Source: Sclerodactyla briareus (Eukaryota; Echinodermata; Holothuroidea; Dendrochirotida; Sclerodactylidae). From it: a stretch of 64,000 bases of DNA. The notes under the pieces are model-generated. The model saw only the letters and a program-made list of their open reading frames with translations, was not told the DNA's origin and searched no databases. The stretch covers positions 118,899 through 182,898 of the forward strand of contig JAODTK010000854.1 of assembly GCA_026419785.1 (NCBI GenBank). Reading direction: 5' to 3'. The position numbers and the translations under genes were made by a program. Shown here in pieces: positions 57,785-64,000 of this stretch (the first letter of the stretch is position 1; every line of letters begins with the position of its first letter).

Positions 57785-59490
57785 GGTGGAGTAACATAAT
57801 TCTAACAAAATTGTACGCTGAAAAGAAAAACAATCCAACAACTAATCTGGCAAATCCGATGATCGAAGACAACTAAAGTATTCTAGAGGCGAAATACTTG
57901 CCGCTAAGGCATACACTTTAGGAGGAATTTAGGTCAGGGGCGGCGTGATGCGATGAGAAATTTGGCCGGATAAAAACGAACCGTCGGACCGGCCATCAGG
58001 GCACGAACCCTACGAGAAGATCTTCGAGTTGTGTAGGCTCTGGAAAACCGCGTATGTGTGATTCCTGAGATGTTCTCGAATCACTATGTAAAAATCAGAT
58101 AAAGGGGTTATGTTTGGTGCTGGTTTTGCACTCTGCGTGTGTACTCTGCAGGGGAGACAATCCGCTACATTTTGTACAACCAACTCATAGCTATTATGTA
58201 CGCTTTTACATAATTCGAATGGGACGTGCTTTGATAAGACACAACTGCTATTCTGATTAGTCGTTTGAGCTCTCATTTTGTTCGGTAAATCCATTTGCTG
58301 CTAGTATCATGTCTTGTCGTCAAGGGCAAAGTGAACGAACGCTCCAAAAGACCGTCTCGATTTTGTCACTGGTTGTCGACAACATGGGGAATGTTAAAAG
58401 TACAACTGTTTGGAATGTAGGTGACAGGACAGTCTATTTCTGTAGTCCTACTTTTCACTCGCGGCCATGGGATTGTACACTTTTCATTTCGTCGACATTT
58501 CCCTGAGTGGCGGGGGAGAGAATCAGCTCTTATCACGTTACCGACCATTCTTGAGTATTCAATGGCTGAAGTTGTATGATTGTTCAACCTACCTAGGGGA
58601 ACAGGTATACCACATTACAGGAGGATATCACCATTAAGTACAGTCCGATTAGAGGCACGTCTCACGTTGTGAAGCAAGCGTTTTATATTGAGAGTTTAGA
58701 AATTGCGGTTTATCGTGAGTAAATTAGAAGGGTACTTAGTACTCCAATTTGGAGAGGCTGCAGAGAAACCTTTTTTAAGGGAAAGATCTTTTATTTAATT
58801 ATAACTGCCGAAAATTGGTATTCTTGGGGATAAATTATTTGGCGGTTAATCATTCACCACGTGATTAACCTATATGTTTATTATGTGCTACGCCTCGTGA
58901 TTTTACACCTCACATCTTCAACATTTAAAGTAATTGCGCAATTTGTTTCTCCGTCTAACAACAATTTCTACAGAGTATTCCATCGTCCGTTAAATCACAC
59001 TGCGATTGTTGATAAAGTGAAGATAACTTCCGCCCTGGTCGTGCATTGACAATCTCTAAAACGAGCCAGGGCGTCGACGGATAATTCTCGATTCTCCTCA
59101 TTATGCAAGGGACGCAATATTTGCCGAGCGTATTTTTGCTCAACAAGCGATTGGGGAGATATGAGATCATCATTTGCCTCCCGGCAGACTGGTTCTCCAG
59201 TAGATTACTGGGTTCATGGGAAATATGCTCGGCATGAGATGATGTGATGATAAGGATGTTCATAATATATACATTCATTTTTTTGCTTTTAAGTGATAGA
59301 TCCATCACTTTCTTGGGAATGTTGCGTTGTAGCAACACTGCTTTCGGACTCAATGCGCACTGGGGTGTCACAAGAGCTGTTGGCCCTCTGAACGTAGTTG
59401 TGGGCCCCAGCGGGCGGTCAAGGTGACGCGTACATTTCGGACGAGGTCTTTACCCTCCATAGTTTATTCAAAATGCGCCTATTACAGTTT
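57785..59490. other. unassigned DNA
   Basis: Only short opposed frames; the 138-codon minus-strand frame at 58955-59371 has no recognised domain. Confidence 0.35.
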
Positions 59491-59499
59491 GGACAGTTA

Positions 59500-59870
59500 T
59501 AATAATAATATAAGAAATGACGGTTCTTATATAGCGCTTAATCAAGGCTCCCCCCCCCCCCCCACCCCCCCCCCCCCCTCCCCCCCCCCCCCCCCCCCCC
59601 CTCCCCATTAAGCGTTTACAAAGATAGAAAACAACAATAGCTAGGGAAAGTAAGTAACTACAAACATATGGTTTTAAGTAGTCTACGAAATCTCTGCAAA
59701 GATGAGGAATCCATAATGTGCTGGGAATATATTCACAACTTTGTGGCAGTAAACAACAAAAACGTGATCGCCAAATTCTCGTACGTGCGACGCTTTCTTC
59801 ACTAGAAGAGACCTGATCACTTCCCGATCTTAGTGCACGACAGGTTGATAGAGACACAGATCTTTAAGAA
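59500..59870 (-). pseudogene. L2-like LINE 3' end with C/G run in its 3' UTR
   Basis: On the minus strand: RALRS then, in a second frame, VREFGDHVFVVY (about 59785-59750), corresponding to 'R...TYGDRAFSV..P'; then PSTLWIPHLCRDFVDYLK (about 59725-59670), corresponding to 'LP..LR...SL..F.R.LK'. After the coding part come a long G run and the typical AAGCGCTATATAAGAAC followed by TATTATTATTATAA (59545-59500). This 'GCGCTATATAA' plus (TTA)n end is characteristic of L2-type 3' termini. Separate from and opposite in strand to the L2-like fragment at 28.3-29.3 kb. Confidence 0.7.
59550..59606. repeat. poly-C/poly-G tract
   Basis: About 57 bases, C except for an A and two T. It lies inside the L2-like 3' UTR. 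Proline/glycine-rich frames across it are artefacts. Confidence 0.95.
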
Positions 59871-59879
59871 GCTTGGTAG

Positions 59880-60190
59880 CCAGGTGTTTGAAAACTTATA
59901 TATACATATACAGGGATGCGGAACTGTAGTCGCCCTGACATGGTAGTGCGGAACTGTAGTCGCTACTTTACGCTCTATATGATTCAATTCAGTTGTGGGT
60001 TGCGGTGAGCCTGCATGAGGACAGTCTGGATTTTAATCTGCGATCGCAACAATTTTCAGTTATGTCCCGGGAGCTTCCCAATAGGGCAGCCACATACAGC
60101 GCGCACTAATCTCTTCACGGAGGCCTAATCTCCTAATTTCACAGTGTGTGGCACGAACATATCAGGCGACACTGTCCAACAACACTGCGG
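59880..60190. other. unassigned DNA with a short local duplication
   Basis: GCGGAACTGTAGTCGC occurs at 59917 and again at 59947, a 30-base tandem duplication. Nothing else seen. Confidence 0.5.
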
Positions 60191-60194
60191 AAGA

Positions 60195-60280
60195 GTCTCG
60201 CGGCTTCAAGGGGTCCAAACCGCAATCAATATCAGCAGACGGAGCGCTCTACCGACTGAGTAATCCTTCCGCTCGCAATA
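60195..60280 (-). repeat. tRNA-derived SINE-like head
   Basis: The minus strand reads GGATTACTCAGTCGGTAGAG then CGCTCCGTCTGCTGAT, a near-perfect D arm and anticodon-arm-like stretch. It continues to GCGGTTTGGACCCCTT, a decayed B box (GGTTTGGAC for GGTTCGAAT). The loss of the T arm argues against a functional tRNA gene. Confidence 0.5.
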
Positions 60281-60567
60281 ATTTACCCACAGTTTACCCA
60301 GCAGTCTGGGGTGGATGCACAACGTTTGAGAGTGGACTGGTTACTTCATCGTGTTAGCATATGACGTTCATTTGTACAGAACTGATAGACGTGGGTATGA
60401 ACTCTAAGACCTGTATGATGCGAAACATTTGCATCAGTTGACGTTGCAATGTGGCGCTGGTGTTGGCACGTGGTCATGAGCTACGCAGTTTCATTATTAT
60501 TGGTGCCTTGTCGAAGTCGGAGGAGTCGTGCAGTCATGAGACTCATGAAAATAATTGGTGTGTATAC

Positions 60568-60645
60568 TGTGTGTGTGTGTGTGGTGTTGTCTTGTGGGTG
60601 TGTGTGTGTGTCCTGTGTGCGTGTGCGTGGGTGTGTGGTGGTGTG
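60568..60645. repeat. (GT)n microsatellite in right segmental copy
   Basis: GTGTGTGTGTGTG with GGTGTTGTC and GCGTG interruptions. Orthologous in position to 45095-45195. Confidence 0.9.
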
Positions 60646-61325
60646 TGAAGCCTCGCTTGTAAGCACATGCAAGTCTTGAGTGATAAGACCATACTTAAAT
60701 GTGGGTTCCCCATAATGATGCATGTATACCCTATATTATCCGTTATAGGTTGATAGCCATATGAGGTCACCAGAGGTCAAGTTGACATTGATGTGTGTAT
60801 CGCGTTCTTATGGAAAAGTACAAACCCGTTTTTGTGTTGGAATCGGAGGTCAATTTTGGTTTTGAAGAATAATAATTTGGAATATCCGACCGAATATGGA
60901 TAAACTCATACTTGACATGTATGTTTCATGATGAATTCATGAACGCCTATTGGTGGTCGGGTCAGGGGTCATCTGAGATCACGGATGGGAATAGTTCTGG
61001 AAGTGAATATGATGAATTACATGAATGATGGATAACATGGATCATTATTCGACACATCGATACCTAGTAAATAGGTCATTAACTCACGATAATACTGGTG
61101 TGTTGTCAGAATTAGTGAGCGTTGTATGCGAAATATACTTCTTGCCTTCTCTATGGGCGCTCAGCATAAGAGCCTGAGGGAAGGGACGAACGAAAAGTAG
61201 GCACTTTGCATGTGAGGGCAGTTCCCCTGTCCCCTCCGAGGAGACGAAGAGATATTACTCCGCCACGTATCCGTATTCTAGTGAGGGGGATACGAAAATA
61301 CAGGTAGCTAGGGACTCGGCAAGTT

Positions 61326-61400
61326 TTATATATAGATATATATTTATCGATATATATAATATATAATATATATTATATTATATTATATATATATATAGAT

Positions 61401-61439
<39 letters not shown>

Positions 61440-61492
61440 TCTATATAGATAGATATATTATATTATATATATATATATATTATATAATAGTT
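61326..61492. repeat. (AT)n microsatellite
   Basis: Long TATATA with TAGATA and TATTATA variants. The left copy has only a short TATATATATATAT at the matching position (45872-45884). Confidence 0.95.
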
Positions 61493-62212
61493 GTAGCTTC
61501 TCGGGTTATGGATTATCGTCGGGTTTCTACGTACAGTAAAGAATATTTGTTAGAAAAAAAGTCAAAGTAATGGACGTATATAATATGTGATGATGGATGA
61601 ATCAAAAAAGCACCAGATTCACCTGCACTATCCCCAATTTACACTTAGTAAATGGGTTTAGAGAGGGGACAGGAATTTCAAGGCGTAGCATTGCGGTGGA
61701 CCCTTATTGGCCATATAATGTGCCCGGATGATAAACTACAAACATGTTACATGCGAAACCATTCTTTGGAGCAGTTCACGCGTGAACGCGTGATTGGGAT
61801 AATCATGACCAACATTATGCGTTACAATGCCTGATTGGTATTCGTTTCGAGGGGCATCGTTCTCAGTGGTATCATCTTCGAATTCGTACCCAACACATTA
61901 AGTTCACATTAATTGAGCCAGACTCTCGTCTCTTCGGCTTCGACATAATAGTCTCACTGCCCTTGCTAGAGTAGTATAACGTACGAAGGCTAAAAAAGTC
62001 CCCAGACCAACAAGTGTCTATGAGCAAAAAAATTGATTTTATTTATATCATAGCTGGTGAGCCGCAATCTGCTCCGAGGATAGGACACATTTAGCAGGAC
62101 ACACCGCCTTCAAACGCAGAAACGAGGTGCCGTCCTTGATTAGAAGATGTCCGATCAGCAGCAACCATTCGAGTGGTAACCGCAGTTTTGTGGCTTTACC
62201 TATTCTCGGGTG

Positions 62213-62237
62213 TTTTTTTTTTTTTTTTTTTTTTTTT
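62213..62237. repeat. T25 homopolymer at the insertion-site position
   Basis: An uninterrupted T run lying exactly where the left segmental copy switches to its 3.5-kb extra sequence. On the minus strand it is a poly-A, which could mark a SINE/LINE tail or simple expansion. Confidence 0.9.
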
Positions 62238-62709
62238 CCAATGTCCATGATTGGCGATAAGTATCCGTGAAGTTGTGCCCTAACGATAGCGAGACGAGGA
62301 TATTAGAATTTTCCTCTGAGTAAAGGAGAATCTATTCCTGGAATGTAGCAAACGCATTGGAGAATAACGCACCCCAGAACACAAATCGAGTGCCTGCCTC
62401 ATACGCAAAAGGTCACGATCGAATGAGGAATAGTTATTTATAGATCTCAGTCCCAAATGACAGCCCTTCATATGGACGGATTAGGCCTATACATTGAATA
62501 TTATAGGTCGAGTCAGAAACCCGTTCCAGCAACGATGAAAAGTCAGTTACGATTTAACAAAAATATGGGAACGGTGAACCAGCGAGCCCATCTGTAAAAT
62601 AAGTGTCGGTGATGTTTTTTTTAACAAGCATTCCAGCATTCAAATATTCAAACATCTATACCCTGCACTGCGTTTAAGGCGAGCCTACTTCTTCAGCCGA
62701 GTAACTTTA

Positions 62710-62880
62710 GGAGGATGCCTACTCGCAGTGTTATTGGTATTCAATTAGGGATAGTGCCTACTTTGTTTATTCGGAATTTAACAGGGCGGATATCTCGTTT
62801 CAAATTAGGGACGGATGTACTTCGTTTATCCGGAATCAAGTTGGGGACGGATGCCTACTCTGTTTATCCGTATTATCGGG
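62710..62880. repeat. 38-bp minisatellite, short version
   Basis: About four to five decayed copies of the GGGACGGATGCCTACTT.GTT unit seen at 50712-51145. Confidence 0.85.
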
Positions 62881-62904
62881 ACCGGAAGGCCTCCCTGGGT
62901 TTTC

Positions 62905-64000
62905 CTGACCGAAAGGGCGACGAAAAATCGAAAGGCAGTTGATCCCGACTTTTTTCTGAATTTAACTTCACTAAACAAAACCATAATCTAAAATCAATTG
63001 CGCGAACTTCACTTGGCATAAAAGTGCGAAACCGGGATTAAAAGGACATGACGCGAGAAAAGCAGGCATCCATATGGATGTACCGTACTGTTGTCAATAG
63101 TGTTATGGTTAATGGCCTAACGTTAATGATATACTCATAGGCCCTCACGTTCGGCACAAATTTTACTGTAGACCGGAACAGAGGGCCAGCGCATAGGGTA
63201 ATGAGAGTTTCATGTAGGGCAGGGCCTGGATTTGGGCTAAATCATTGCTAGGCCAATTTGATCTATAGTGCATTGAGAATCACTGCGGCGTGCGATGCAA
63301 GTTAGTGGCATAGTGCACACTTCATTGGAGTCTAGCAGCGGGTCGGGGGGGGGGGGGGTGAGGTGATGGTGGGCACTGTGTGTTTCACTTTCGTAGGTTA
63401 GACTTAGAGGATGAGTTCGTAGGGGTTGTGGGGGGCGTTACCTTTGATAGTTGCCTCTTTTACCCCTTGGCTAATGCCATTTCTAGTCACATTAACAGCC
63501 TCAACATTTGGTAGAGCTGTTAGCTTCGGTTCTGTTTCTTGTTGAAAACGCAGAGTGTATTCGAAACGAATAAAACAAGACCAGAAGTGTGCGAGTGAAG
63601 CCTTACATGAGACACGGGTTCGTCCTCAAATTTTGAGACAATGCGATTCCCATGAAAACTTTTTTTCGGAGTGGGGGGAAAGTGGTTAAAATGGTTAGTC
63701 GTTAGCCAATGAGCATCCGAACACCACCACGGTTGTCTCGGTCTTACATCACTAAACACAAAAAATGGGGTTATACACTAAGGAGTGGAGGTGCGCAGGG
63801 GGTGTCCCGGAGGCCAGGGGGATGTTTATGGCCTGAGAGAGCCAGATGGGCAGATGTATAATAGCTGCACAGATACTGTAGCAGGATGAGCCAACAATGA
63901 AAGAACTCTAAACGTGACAATGAACAATTTTCGGTAAGGTATGTAAATATGAGGTATGACTGGAAATGATAGGCTATTGGTACACCATAGTATAGGCAAC
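62905..64000. other. unassigned DNA
   Basis: A G12 run at 63346-63358. No gene or repeat recognised up to the window end. Confidence 0.4.

Larger units (their letters stand above)
60360..62900. repeat. segmental repeat unit, right copy (uninterrupted)
   Basis: Direct-orientation counterpart of 44930-46675 plus 50197-51160, lying about 15 kb away. It carries the same (GT)n, the same A/T-rich block (expanded here to (AT)n at 61326-61492) and the same 38-bp minisatellite at its right end with fewer copies. At the position where the left copy holds ~3.5 kb it has only a T25 run (62213-62237). Confidence 0.85.

Noticed and set aside
40440..60280. Functional tRNA genes at 40.5, 42.8, 49.6 and 60.2 kb
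   Set aside because: A and B boxes are visible but acceptor stems and one or more arms do not pair, and two have SINE bodies and tails.
1..64000. Endogenous retrovirus or other viral insertion
   Set aside because: No long terminal repeats, gag/protease/integrase motifs or viral structural motifs were seen; all reverse-transcriptase traces are of non-LTR type.

Overview
The window looks like nuclear DNA of an animal, most likely a marine invertebrate deuterostome (echinoderm-like is my best guess, low confidence). The grounds are: no bacterial gene density, no intact ORF over about 180 codons, abundant microsatellites and minisatellites, tRNA-derived SINE-like heads, and several decayed non-LTR retrotransposons of the CR1/L2 kind. 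I recognise no host protein-coding exon, rRNA, intact tRNA or CRISPR. Nearly all open frames are chance frames in AT-rich or simple-repeat DNA, or wrong-strand shadows of retroelements. Retroelement calls rest on reading conserved reverse-transcriptase, endonuclease and esterase motifs by eye across frameshifts. Clade names are provisional.

Layout. 1-1.3 kb: a 28-bp minisatellite that runs off the window edge, next to a different ~16-bp minisatellite. 3.3-8.8 kb: a CR1-like fragment (minus), two CAAGTC-rich tracts, and a G-tract/GCGC-rich patchwork whose ~200-bp repeat recurs inverted at 47.8-48.8 kb. 10.1-12.9 kb: the most complete mobile element, a minus-strand CR1-like LINE with an esterase-like ORF1 end, an endonuclease, part of the reverse transcriptase, and a (TTTAG)n run where its 3' tail should be. 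14-25 kb: dispersed repeat families with two or three copies each and a long (AT)n tract. 25.9-26.4 and 29.4-30.0 kb: diverged tandem arrays on either side of an L2-like LINE 3' end (28.2-29.3 kb, plus). 30-44 kb: mostly unassigned DNA with tRNA-like heads at 40.4 and 42.5-42.8 kb.

44.9-51.2 kb and 60.4-62.9 kb are diverged direct copies of one unit. The left copy holds an extra ~3.5 kb that carries inverted repeats near its ends, a ~200-bp tandem array and a complete-looking tRNA-SINE. The right copy keeps what looks like the unoccupied site. Between the copies lie a plus-strand LINE fragment (53.2-53.8 kb), a minus-strand reverse-transcriptase fragment (54.1-54.9 kb), a duplicated ~140-bp unit and an L2-like 3' end containing a long C/G run (59.5-59.9 kb).

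There are no operons or cooperating host genes to describe. The window is best read as a layered record of transposon insertion, decay, microsatellite growth and segmental duplication. The strongest structural observation is the duplicated unit with and without its 3.5-kb insert. Next is the LINE ending in (TTTAG)n.
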